Shown piece after piece: positions 22,978-31,165 of a DNA stretch of 31,165 nucleotides (position 1 is the first letter of the stretch; each line of letters opens with the position of its first letter). Source of the DNA: Folioceros fuciformis (taxonomy: Eukaryota > Anthocerotophyta > Anthocerotopsida > Anthocerotales); the NCBI GenBank assembly GCA_049999805.1, contig JBNGIO010004643.1, positions 63,235 to 94,399 of the forward strand, in the 5' to 3' direction. Position numbers and translations under genes: made by a program. The notes beneath the pieces were generated by a model, which ran no database searches, was not told the origin of the DNA, and saw only the letters and a program-made list of their open reading frames with translations.

Positions 22978-22990
22978 TGGTATCAAAGCC
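22978..22990 (+). other. Primer-binding site of element C
   Basis: TGGTATCAAAGCC, one base from the usual TGGTATCAGAGCC complementary to the 3' end of initiator Met-tRNA, immediately behind the LTR. Confidence 0.8.
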
Positions 22991-23240
22991 TCTAGGCTTG
23001 ATATGTGCGTAGCTATCTAGCCCATCTACTCTGTTAATTCGGCTAAACATGAATGGTTGGTTACCTCTAATCCTATCTATTCGGCAAGATGCCTCGCATG
23101 CACACTTATAGGCAATCTTGTCTAGAGTTCACAAGTAGAGGGAAGTGTCTATGCCCTGAGTCAAGCTTCAAGCATCTCTATTTCAAGAAGAATGCAACTT
23201 ACATAAAGAAGGAAGAAAGGGAGTGGTTCCTCATTACCTT

Positions 23241-23558
23241 CCTGAATCTTCAAGCATCTACACCAAACAACTTTCCGCTAGTAGCAAAATCATCCAAACG
23301 CTCATGCCTTCCAAGGATTCCACATGCTCACAAGTTCAAGCCTCACCTCAAGAATTTTATGGAACACCAAGTTATCCTTGATTCAATCCTGAACATGAAA
23401 GTCATATGCTAGAGTTTGCAACTCGCGTTGATGGACTTCAATCCCGACTGGAACTCCTTGAACGACATCACTCCTCAGACCTGTCAACAATAGCCAGACA
23501 CGAGAGCCTAATTCAGGACTTGAGAGAGCATCTTGCTCTCCATCCCTCCTCACACTAA
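23241..23558 (+). pseudogene. Unrecognised coding remnant with a coiled-coil tail
   Basis: Reads as one frame from CCT at 23241 to TAA at 23556, with a single internal TGA at about 23376. The second half (ATRVDGLQSRLELLERHH, then STIARHESLIQDLREHLA) has heptad-like Leu spacing and looks like a coiled coil. It lies downstream of the family C primer site, where gag should be, but I do not recognise it as Copia Gag. It may be a divergent gag end or a captured piece of a host gene. It ends 30 bases before the next LTR. Confidence 0.45.
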
Positions 23559-23612
23559 TTGTACAAAGGTCTCACCAGGCATCTTGTTGTAGGGATATTA
23601 AAGCTCAATGTG

Positions 23613-23637
23613 CTTAGACTAATGTGTTTAGTCTAAG
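23613..23637. repeat. Hairpin in U3 of LTR A
   Basis: CTTAGACTAA, loop TGTGT, TTAGTCTAAG: perfect 10-bp arms. It is kept without change in LTR B (26954-26978) although the flanking bases have diverged. Confidence 0.9.
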
Positions 23638-23751
23638 ATTAGTGTCTAGTTAACTATCATTCGTTTAGATTAGCTTAAGCTAATATGTAGGAAGCTTCTT
23701 GCGCAACTTCCTTTGTGCTTCTTGTGAAGCCTCCTAAAGAGCTATTCTAGA

Positions 23752-23765
23752 GGGTATAAATACCC
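23752..23765 (+). promoter_or_regulatory. TATA box in LTR A
   Basis: GGGTATAAATACCC, a strong TATA core inside a small palindrome, about 125 bases before the LTR end. Repeated without change in LTR B at 27091. Confidence 0.7.
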
Positions 23766-23880
23766 CCTTGAGCTCCCTTGCAATGTGAGACATTTGTGAA
23801 AGTGTGACCGCTCTTTCTCCTCTCCTCCTTGCTTCCTCCTCTCCTCCTTCACCATGTGGCTCCTCTAGCGATCCTTCAAC

Positions 23881-23893
23881 TGGTATCATAGCG
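23881..23893 (+). other. Primer-binding site of element A
   Basis: TGGTATCATAGCG, matching the initiator Met-tRNA type with a change in the middle. Confidence 0.75.
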
Positions 23894-24190
23894 CAGGTGT
23901 GGAGCAAGATGGTGTTGGTTCTAGGTGATGGCTCGAGGTGATCATGTCGGCAGGTGCTGCGGAGAGAGGACCGTGAGGAAGGGCATCTAGGAGGAGCACG
24001 GGGCTCCGAGAGCTCGTACACGGTGCAGGCGCCTGGACGCAGGGAGAGCAGGGTGCCTGGGGCGCCAGAGCTCTAGCCCGCAAAGTGCAGGCACAACAAG
24101 CCCGCGAGGGCGCCAAGAGGTGGATGCCCCAGCCCCAAGGCATAGCTAGGCCCCGACCTAGACGCGGGCGGCCCGGGCCGTCAGACCCCG
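23894..24190 (+). other. GC-rich leader of element A
   Basis: Follows the primer site and is strongly GC-rich with many ggcgcc, gcaggc and gcccc words, like the leader of element B. It stops abruptly near 24190, where AT-richer gag/pol sequence of another Copia family begins. Confidence 0.6.
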
Positions 24191-24223
24191 TACCATACAT
24201 TTATTACTAGCCAGAATGGCCCT

Positions 24224-26928
24224 ATGCGGACTGCACATGTTGCTGTTGCTGCTAGAAGTGTAAGCACCATCACCATTGAAGAGGTAATCGGTGCCTTGTA
24301 CCAGGAAGAGCAGAGCAGAATGTTTTCGATGGGAGCTCCTAAAAGCAGAACAGAGAAGGCATTAGCAACAAATCATAGGACATTCAAAGGAAAAGGCAAG
24401 GCAGGAGGTAAACCTGTGCAAACTTTTGATTTCTCTGGCCCATCTAAACCACCTGGAAATTTCAACTGGTGCGGCATAGCCGGTCATTAGGCTTGAGAAT
24501 GCTAGAAGAAGAAGGCAGGAGAACCTCGAAGAATTCCTAAGAATACCGCAACTATTGTGATTAAGGAGAAGAACATATGTGACACCAAACCAGCGGTGAA
24601 GATACTTACAATCTACCTCGCTAGATCCATAAGTGATGAGGATGGCTAGTATTTAGACTCTGGTGCCATGTCACACATCTCCAAAAACAAGGATTAGTTC
24701 TATATGCTAAAAGCTGATCACACAGCTGAAAGAGTTCTATTGGAAGATGAAAGGAACCATTCCAATCTCCCTATTCTAGGCTATGGGACGTGCAAGTTCA
24801 CACTTCACGATGGATCCATTCTTACCCTGGATGGCGTTCTCTGTGTACCCTCCATGGCCAAGAATTTGTTTTCTCTTAGCAAGCTAATGCAATTGCGCAT
24901 ATATGACATGAAAGCCAGTGAGGACATCTGTCTTTTCTACAAAAGGTCAGATCCATCCATGTTGGTGTTCAAAGGTACCCTTGATCATGATCTCTATAGA
25001 CTTGATATCTGTACCCTTCGTCATAAGGCAAGCTTAGTCTCCAAACATTCCCAACGCCTTACTGTCATGTGGCATGCCAGGCTTGGTCACGTTAATAAAT
25101 GAAAACTGGTAGACATGTCTCTTCAAGAGTGTTATTTAGAACCCTTACCTCAAGTCTTTAAGGATCTACCATCTTGTGAAGCCTGCATTGTTGCAAAATA
25201 GAAGGCTCATCCTTTTCCAGTTGCAGCATCCTACAGAGCCACGAATGTGTTAGAACTAGTGCATGCAGACATATCTAGAAAAATACAAATCCCATCTCTG
25301 GGAGGTTCCATATATTACCTATGCATCATAGATGATTACTCTCGCTACACTTGGACATATCCAATGCAACTGAAGAGTGACACCTTCGAGCTTTTTCGAG
25401 AATGGCTGCTGATGGCTGAAAAACAGACATGACATTTCGTTAAATATATCCAGACTGACAATGGAACAAAATTCCTGAACTATGCTTTTGATACATTCCT
25501 CCAAGAGAGAGGGATTCAACGTCAACTCACAGTCCCTTGTACACCACAACAGAACGGAGTGGCAAAGCGGAAAAATCAAGCTCTATTGTCTATGACTAGG
25601 AGTATGCTGTTATGGGCAAACTTACCTCAGGAGTATTGGGCTGAAGCTATTGTTGTTGCTACATACATCCTGAATCGACTTTTCACTAGCTCCGTTCCTT
25701 CCAAGACCCCATATGAAGCATTCTGGAAATGAAAACCTAGTTTGCTGCACTTACGAGTATTTGGTTCTCATGCTTTTGCTCTCATACCAGAGGAGAAGAG
25801 AAAGAAACTAGATCCGAGAGCCCAAGCACTTGTCTTCGTTGGCTATAGTGAACAGTCCAAAGCATACAAACTGTATGATCCTGAGAACAGGTGAGTAGTG
25901 TTAGCACGTACTGTTACATTTCTTGAGGTTGATAAACCAATAGGGTTTTTTGAAGCTAAGGGAGTAACTTTACCTGAGACAGGGGAAAATACTTTTCATT
26001 TTCCAATGGACGAATCTCAGGATGAGGAAGATGTACAGGTTGGTCAGCCAGTGACCCAACCACCTCCTCATCTTGGTCAGCCAGTTGACCCAATACTTCC
26101 TCCTTCTGGATTAGTACCTGATCAACCACAAGCTATCATTCTTGATCCAAATTAAGCTGATCCACCCATAAACCCAGCTGCCGACGAAGCTGAGGGAGCT
26201 TTGAATGACGAGATATATGTACCTGAAGGAGATGATGAAGACCATGCTCCAGTTGTTCCTGATGAGGATCCAGATCCCCCTTTGCGAAGGTCAACAAGGA
26301 CAATGGAAAGAGCCAAGATATGAGTCAATGACTTCAAGACAACCTATACAGACATTTGCCATTCTGCATCTAGTACTATACATCTGGAACCAAAATCCCT
26401 CACATAAGCATTCTCAGGGTCTTAAAGGGACAAATGGAAATTTGCTGTTGACGAAGAGTATAATTCTCTAGTGAAGAACAAAACTTGGACATTGGTAGAC
26501 TTACCTCCTGGCCAAAAACCTATCTCCTGTAAGTGGGTATTCAAACTAAAGCTTAATGCGAAGGGAGAGATAGCAAGGTATAAGGCCAGATTGGTCACAA
26601 GGGGATTCACTCAGGTAGAAGGACTAGATTATCAAGAGACATTCTCACTTGTTGTGAGAGCACAATCCATAAGAATGATTTTTGCCCTCGCAGCTGAATT
26701 CGACCTACACCTATAACATATGGATGTCTGCACGGCATTTTTATATGGAGCGCTGAATGAGGATCTCTATATGATACAGCCTGAAGGTTATGAGAATCCT
26801 AAACACCCTAAGAAAGAACTGAAGCTACTAAAGACCATTTATGGTCTAAATCAGAGTGGTCGAGTATGGTATCTCACCATTCATGAGTACCTTATAAGCA
26901 GTTCCTTTGTCTAGAGTTCTGCAGGTAG
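24224..26928 (+). pseudogene. Copia gag-pol remnant (element I), nonsense-riddled, cut inside reverse transcriptase
   Basis: One reading frame throughout, in Copia order. End of Gag (EEVIGALYQEEQSR) with a zinc knuckle that has lost its first Cys (WCGIAGH). Protease with intact DSGA at 24656. GAG-pre-integrase (WHARLGHV, near 25070). Integrase with HADI, the DDYSRYTW block and TDNGTKF, but the catalytic Glu is Lys (GVAKRKN, Lys codon at 25565). Reverse transcriptase starts near 26430 (KWVFKLKLN, YKARLVTRGFTQ, MDVCTAFLYG) and ends at 26928 before the YVDD box, where the LTR at 26929 begins. Sixteen in-frame stops (24488, 24494, 24503, 24647, 24695, 25100, 25199, 25430, 25730, 25892, 26153, 26321, 26405, 26423, 26714, 26912) and no frameshift. 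RNase H and 3' LTR are absent. Domain sequences differ from those of element B, so it is another family. Confidence 0.9.
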
Positions 26929-27201
26929 TGTAGGGTTAATAATGCCCAATGTGCTTAGACTAATGTGTTTAGTCTAAGATTAGTGTCTAGTTAAGTACCA
27001 TTAGTTTAGATTAGCTTAAGCTAATCTGTAGGAAGCTTCTTGCGTAGCTTGATGTGCTTCTTATGAAGCTTCCTAGAGAGTTCTTCTAGAGGGTATAAAT
27101 ACCCCCTTGAGCTCCCTTGCTATAGAGACTCATTGTGAGAGTGCGACCTCTCTTTTCTCCTCTCCTCTCCTTCACCATGGAGCTCCTGTAGCGATCCTAC
27201 A
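26929..27201 (+). mobile_element. Copia-type LTR, copy B
   Basis: 273 bases, TGTAGGG...CCTACA, clearly the same family as LTR A. Its first base follows reverse transcriptase codons of element I, so it marks an insertion point. No polypurine tract lies in front of it and a primer site lies behind it, so it is a 5' LTR and not the 3' LTR of element A. It contains the hairpin at 26954-26978 and the TATA core at 27091-27104. Confidence 0.88.
27091..27104 (+). promoter_or_regulatory. TATA box in LTR B
   Basis: GGGTATAAATACCC, identical to the core in LTR A. Confidence 0.7.
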
Positions 27202-27203
27202 AG

Positions 27204-27219
27204 TGGTATCAGAGCCAGG
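27204..27219 (+). other. Primer-binding site of element B
   Basis: TGGTATCAGAGCCAGG: a perfect start to the initiator Met-tRNA type site, two bases behind the LTR. Confidence 0.85.
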
Positions 27220-28031
27220 TTTGGAGCAAGTTGGTGATGGCCAGGATTGCTGCAGGCAAGGTGCACAAGTCGGCTTTGGAGTCAGCACGCTACTGGGTGC
27301 AAGGGATCTCCAACCGAGCGGGAGTAGAGCAAGAGTCGGAGACCCGGCCACGAGCGCAAAACGAGCGCAGTGCACCCAGGTGCCTGCCATCCCGCAGGGT
27401 GTGCCCTAGGAGTGGGGCGCAGGAGGCGAGGGCACCCGGGCACGGGTGCCCAAGGTGCCGCAGGGCGTAGAGGCGCCTAGGCAAAGTGGGCGCTAGGCCG
27501 CAGTCGCCGGCGGGCCGTTCGAGCTGCCAGCCCAGGCCCAGCGGGGCCGTTAGCCCCGCGGGCAGGGGGGCTTTAGGCCCCCAACGGGGGCTCCAGCCCC
27601 GTAGGTGGGGCGTCCAACCCGCGCAGGGGCGCAGGCCCCGGTCAAGGGCTCCACCAGGTGCGGTGGGCGCCAGGTGAGCGTCACCAGCCCGCGGCCCCGG
27701 CTTGGGGGGCCAGGACGCGGCCAGGGGCGCTGCCTGACGCGGGACGCCCAATCGCATTGGGCTAGCGGGCAACATAGACAAGGCCAGCGGGCCAGTCGAG
27801 CCAACGGAAGTCAAGGAGCAAGTAACACAAGCAACGCGGGTGCTAACGACGCGAGTGCGCGCTAGTTGGGATCTTGGCCGCGAGGCAGCGAGATCTCAAT
27901 CGGAGGATTTAGGCCTGTCGAGTCGGCTTGTGGACAACCGATTCAAAACGAGAGTGAGGGTAATAGAATCTACATTTCATTTCGATCGCTTTCTAACTAG
28001 CCTTTTGGTTGATTTGCATCGATTTTGAAAC
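27220..28031 (+). other. Long GC-rich leader of element B
   Basis: About 810 bases between primer site and gag ATG. The stretch 27400-27760 is extremely GC-rich with G-runs and C-runs that pair with each other (GGGGGC/GCCCCC near 27566-27582, ACGGGG/CCCCGT near 27584-27602). The long open frames there follow from lack of AT-rich stops and show no domain. Probably a structured 5' leader. Confidence 0.6.
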
Positions 28032-29572
28032 ATGATGTCCTCAGAAAACGTCATGTTCAAGATCGAGAACTTAGATGGTACTAACTTCCCGTTCTAGAAA
28101 GAACAAGTGTATAATGTTCTAGTACAGAAGAAGCTGATCAAGCCCACCAAGTTGCTAGGATTGAAACCTGTTAGCATGACTCAAGATGAGTGGCGGGATC
28201 TAGATGAGCTTGCTAGGTCTACCATCATGCTAACATTGTCGAAGTCAGTCTACTTCAACGTGAAAGACAAGACCACAAGTTTCGAGCTATGGCATAAGTT
28301 GTGTGGCCTGTACGAGAAGCAAAGTGTGTCTTTTCAGGTGTACTGGATGAAACAGGTAGTGGACTTGAAGATGAAGTTAGGGACGAGGATGTCCGATCAT
28401 CTGAATGAGTTCAATACCATTTTCAGCCAGCTCTCATCTCAAGGTATCTCGTTCCTAGATTCCGTAAGAGCTATGTTTCTGTTGGTCAAATTACTAGAGA
28501 GCTAGGACACTTTTCGTACAGCTCTGAGTAATTCCGCTCCTGCCAGTGGTCTTATTGTTGTAAATGTAGAAGGTAGCCTGTTAACAGAGGAGGTGAACAT
28601 GAAGAGTATGGAACCCTCAAAAGGTTTCAATGCCCTCATGGTGAGAGGAAGGTCCACTTCAATGGGGAAGTACAAGGAGCGAAAACGTTCCCGTAGTAAA
28701 TCTCGTAGTCCTAACAATGTTGAGTGTTACCGTTGTCACAAGAAGGGTCACATCAGAAGGGACTGCGAGAAGTTCAAGAAGGACAAAGGAAAGCAAAAGA
28801 AGCAGAGCGACAACAAGGAAAGTCCGAGTGTCAAGCATGATGAGGTGAATTATGTTGATGATGGAGATGTTCTTACCTCTTCTTCCTTCGATTCTGCATA
28901 GCTGACAGCCGTGGAGAGTCACTTATTCTCTAATTGGATAATTGACTCTAGAGCATCTTTCCATGTTACTCCGCATCGGGAGTGGTTTAGCACTTATGAT
29001 GCTACTAGAAAAGATGTGTTCGGCTTGGAAATAACTATGTGTGCGAGATTGCAGGCGTTGGTGATGTGCAGCTGAAGTTCGACAATGGATCTTCATTCAC
29101 ACTGAAAGATGTTCCGAAGTTGACAAAAAGCATGATTAGCGCAGGGCAGTTGGATGACGCTGGCTACCATTGTTGGTTTGGAGATCGTTCTTGGAAGATC
29201 TCCAAAGGTTCTCTTATGTTAGCTCGTGGATCGAAGTGTGGCACTTTGTACTCACTTCAGGTAACCACTGTCAAGGATCATGTGATTTGTGTAACGGAAC
29301 AGCCAAGTGTTTCCTTGTGGCATAGCCGGTTAGGACATATGTCTCAAAAAGGAATGAAGATCTTATCTCGTTTTGGTTACGTCCCTACTTTTGACTTCTC
29401 CGATTTCTCCGTGTGTGAGCACTGTTTGTATGAGAAACAAACGAAGTCACCACATAGAGCAAGAGGTAAACACAAAAGTAAACCTCTTGAATTGGTTCAT
29501 AGTGACGTTTGTGGACCTATGCCCACTGTATCGTTAGGCGGTGCATCCTATTTTGTCACTTTCATTGATGAA
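28032..29572 (+). pseudogene. Copia gag, protease and partial integrase of element B (truncated)
   Basis: Gag starts at the tandem ATGs (MMSSENVMFKIENLDGTNF, the usual Gag opening), continues through the UBN2-like part (FELWHKLCGLYEKQS, MSDHLNEFNTIFSQL) and ends with a complete CCHC knuckle (CYRCHKKGHIRRDC, about 28724-28765) in a basic tail. Protease follows with DSRA for DSGA (Gly codon changed at 28950), so inactive. A frameshift near 29025 moves to the frame of the GAG-pre-integrase (LWHSRLGHMSQKGM) and the integrase start (LELVHSDVCGPM, SYFVTFIDE), where similarity ends at about 29572. Stops at 28095 and 28503 sit where Trp is usual (TGG to TAG); another is at 28899. The rest of integrase, reverse transcriptase, RNase H and 3' LTR are missing. 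TNT1-94-like family. Confidence 0.88.
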
Positions 29573-29967
29573 ACACGGTCTACGCCTAACGGTCGTATTC
29601 CATGAAGCCCGTTTGGTGCACTTTTGAATTTACACCATCCTGGTCACATATCCACATTTAAGCTATTTTTTTAAAAACATATTGTTTGGACATGTCGTGG
29701 ACACCACACATCATAAAAAATGTCTAAACCAACTCAATCCAATTGAGGCATAAAGTAGACGACCGATTAAATTTTGCCTAAAAACCGAATCCTCCTTCGA
29801 GTGCACCGGTCTACCGGCGCACTAAATAGCGTGGTTCACTAAAAAGAACCTGGCTAAGTGCCTGCTAAGAATAAAAAACCTTTACCAATCACTTTTAAAT
29901 AAAGGCATATTGTACCACAAACTGCAAGTATTTTCAAATCATTCAAGTCATGTACGTCTTGGATGGC
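29573..29967. other. AT-rich spacer with clustered small hairpins
   Basis: Begins where the integrase breaks off and ends at the stop codon of the methyltransferase-like frame. Hairpins: GTTTGGACAT/ATGTCTAAAC (one mismatch, about 29685-29728) with GTGG/CCAC inside, CTCAAT/ATTGAG around 29738-29752, and AGTGCACCGG/CCGGCGCACT (29800-29823, one mismatch, 4-base loop). It could be the end of a DNA transposon or the 3' UTR of the gene to the right. Confidence 0.5.
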
Positions 29968-31128
29968 CTAAGAATCGACAACTATCTTTACATCCTTCAA
30001 GCGCTGGCCCTTTGTGTCGCCGAAGTCGTCTCCTTCCACCTCAAGAACCGAGAAATGAGGATCGTCCACTGTCTGAGGCGGAAGCGTGCCATTCTCATCC
30101 CAAACGGTCATAGCATACAGATCTTCCGCTGGTCTGTCATCTGAGTGAGTAATAACTTCACCTTTCTTCCCCAGCAAACTGTACACCTGCATCTGCCGAT
30201 CCACGCTACCGTCGGCACAAACTTCTTTAGCCCAAAACTTTGTGGGCCCATGAGAGAATGGGTCTGTGCTAATTTCTTCATCACCGTCTGGCAAAGAACC
30301 AAGGCCATTCACTATCTGCATCATGTATGTCGTGCATCGTATATCGATGTCCATCGCGACAACATGCCTCCCCCTTTGAATAGCAGCCTGAAGGAACGAT
30401 CCGGATCTTGCGCAGGCATCCACTACCCAGTCTCCTTCAACCAAAAACATGTTCACAAGCATTCCCATTAACCCCAACAGCTTCTGATATGGGGAGACGA
30501 CCATCGAATTGGCCGAGTGAAAAAGATGTTTTTTCACGACAGCCCCATACCTTATCACTCTCGGCAGAAGAGATCCCTGATTCGCAAATAAGGCTGCTTT
30601 GGTGGTATGAGCTGCCGAGTGGACTGCACTTCCAACTGTCAGGTACTCCACAGTCTCTACTGCCCCTGCATTCGGAGGAATGTTGGTCTTTTCCCAAACC
30701 AATGTCTGTATGGTGTCTTTCTTGCACCATGGCCTAAGTTCCTCTCTCGCCTATGAGATGAGGTCAACCCCATGCATGAGGACCACTCGATAAACATTGC
30801 TACTTGTGCATTCAGAAAACCCCTTGATCATGTCTTCAAGGTCCTCGCTAGTCAACTGCCTGTCATAATCATGTTGTTGGAGACCACGAGGCAAATCAGC
30901 GAACAATAGGGTATAAGGTCTCTTTACCAGAAATCCGCTCATCTCCAGAACGCTTCTTTGTATCACTTGATATTTCGTTTTTTGGTTGCTGTTGGGGACC
31001 CTGAACTCTGACAAACCAGCATCCATATCGGTGTCCGCTAGTTTCTGCTTCTCCTCTTCTAACCGTTTCCAGTTCCTTGCTGAGTACACGTAATCCTGGA
31101 ATGGCTTGGGCAACGATTCCAGGTCGTT
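29968..31128 (-). pseudogene. Beta-class amino-methyltransferase-like protein with one internal stop (5' end at or beyond window edge)
   Basis: One frame runs from about 31128 to the TAG/TGA-free end at 29968, broken only by TAG at 30751-30753. Read in order: a charged start (DYVYSARNWKRLEEEKQKLA); PYTLLFADLPRGL at about 30915, in the place of the catalytic DPPY/W (motif IV) but DLPR here; VYRVVLMHGVDLIS; the stop; LVWEKTNIPPN; SPYQKLLGLMGMLV, matching the 'KP..L' helix before motif I; then WVVDACARSGSFLQAA (motif I, usually DPFxGSG) and GRHVVAMDID (motif II acidic turn). Motif IV before motif I is the order of beta-class N6-adenine and N4-cytosine DNA methyltransferases (N6_N4_Mtase fold). 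A C-terminal part of about 100 residues is unrecognised (SVLEVEGDDFGD). Both key motifs are altered, so activity is doubtful. Upstream, TAG codons or a splice site at about 31136 end the frame. The stop may be a real mutation or a recent pseudogene event. Confidence 0.6.
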
Positions 31129-31165
31129 TATATCTGTAGGTTTCTACCAACAAATATCTTGGTCA

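Larger units (their letters stand above)
23588..23878 (+). mobile_element. Copia-type LTR, copy A
   Basis: 291 bases, TGTAGGG...CCTTCA. It shares most of its sequence with the LTR at 26929, including a 10-bp inverted repeat near the start and the GGGTATAAATACCC promoter core. Followed by a two-base spacer and a primer-binding site, so it has 5' LTR character. Confidence 0.88.

Noticed and set aside
26929-27201. LTR B as the 3' LTR of element A
   Set aside because: No polypurine tract in front, a full primer-binding site behind, and the pol between A and B is of another Copia family.
27290-27865. Long overlapping open frames in the GC-rich leader
   Set aside because: They are present in several frames on both strands, are rich in Pro, Arg, Gly and Ala only, and follow from the scarcity of stop codons in GC-rich DNA.
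29968-31128. DIRS-type retrotransposon methyltransferase
   Set aside because: DIRS elements carry Dam-like (alpha-class) methylases and a tyrosine recombinase; here the motif order is beta-class and no recombinase or reverse transcriptase is attached.
1-31165. CRISPR arrays, operons or other prokaryotic systems
   Set aside because: All confident genes are intron-containing plant nuclear genes; no regular spacer array or operon-like packing is present.

Overview
The window is nuclear DNA of a land plant. The evidence is spliced genes with GT-AG introns, a plastid-nucleoid protein (PTAC16), an HCT-type BAHD acyltransferase, a plant HSP110/HSP70-15-type chaperone, a receptor-like pseudokinase of the MRH1 style, and Copia retroelements with plant-type initiator-Met-tRNA primer sites. 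Genes and introns both look close to 50% GC by eye, and introns are mostly 80-450 nt. That would suit a bryophyte or lycophyte better than a grass or typical eudicot, but the species is not fixed by the sequence.

The left 20 kb is a gene-rich arm. In order it holds: the 3' part of PTAC16 (+), complete PEX7 (+, 2 exons, 316 aa), a BAHD acyltransferase (+, 4 exons, 431 aa), an HSP110-type chaperone (-, 9 exons, 842 aa), a membrane-anchored receptor-like pseudokinase (-, 7 exons, 382 aa from the chosen start), and a PWI-like plus RRM RNA-binding protein (-, 11 exons, 815 aa). I rebuilt the exon chains by hand. For every gene except PTAC16 the phases close at each junction and the total is a multiple of three. 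The genes have unrelated roles (plastid transcription, peroxisome import, phenolic acylation, protein folding, signalling, RNA metabolism), so this is ordinary eukaryotic neighbourhood rather than a cluster.

From about 20.3 kb the sequence becomes AT-richer and repetitive. It holds a possible SINE, short tandem and inverted repeats, and then a pile of Copia remnants from 22.67 to 29.57 kb. Three LTRs (22668, 23588, 26929) each end directly in front of a primer-binding site. The first is of one family; the second and third are of another family and carry an unusually GC-rich leader. A 2.7 kb pol remnant (24224-26928) stays in one frame with 16 nonsense codons and no frameshift, and is cut inside reverse transcriptase by the third LTR. 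The third element has its own gag, protease and partial integrase and stops at about 29.57 kb.

The right end (29.97 kb to the edge, minus strand) holds the most unusual item: an open frame with one internal TAG that reads as a beta-class amino-methyltransferase (motif IV before motif I), with both key motifs altered. Between it and the truncated integrase lies a short AT-rich stretch full of small hairpins.

Other points of note are tandem duplications that copy a 3' splice site in two different genes, a probable GC-AG intron in the BAHD gene, and a heat-shock element next to a TATA-like box upstream of the chaperone.
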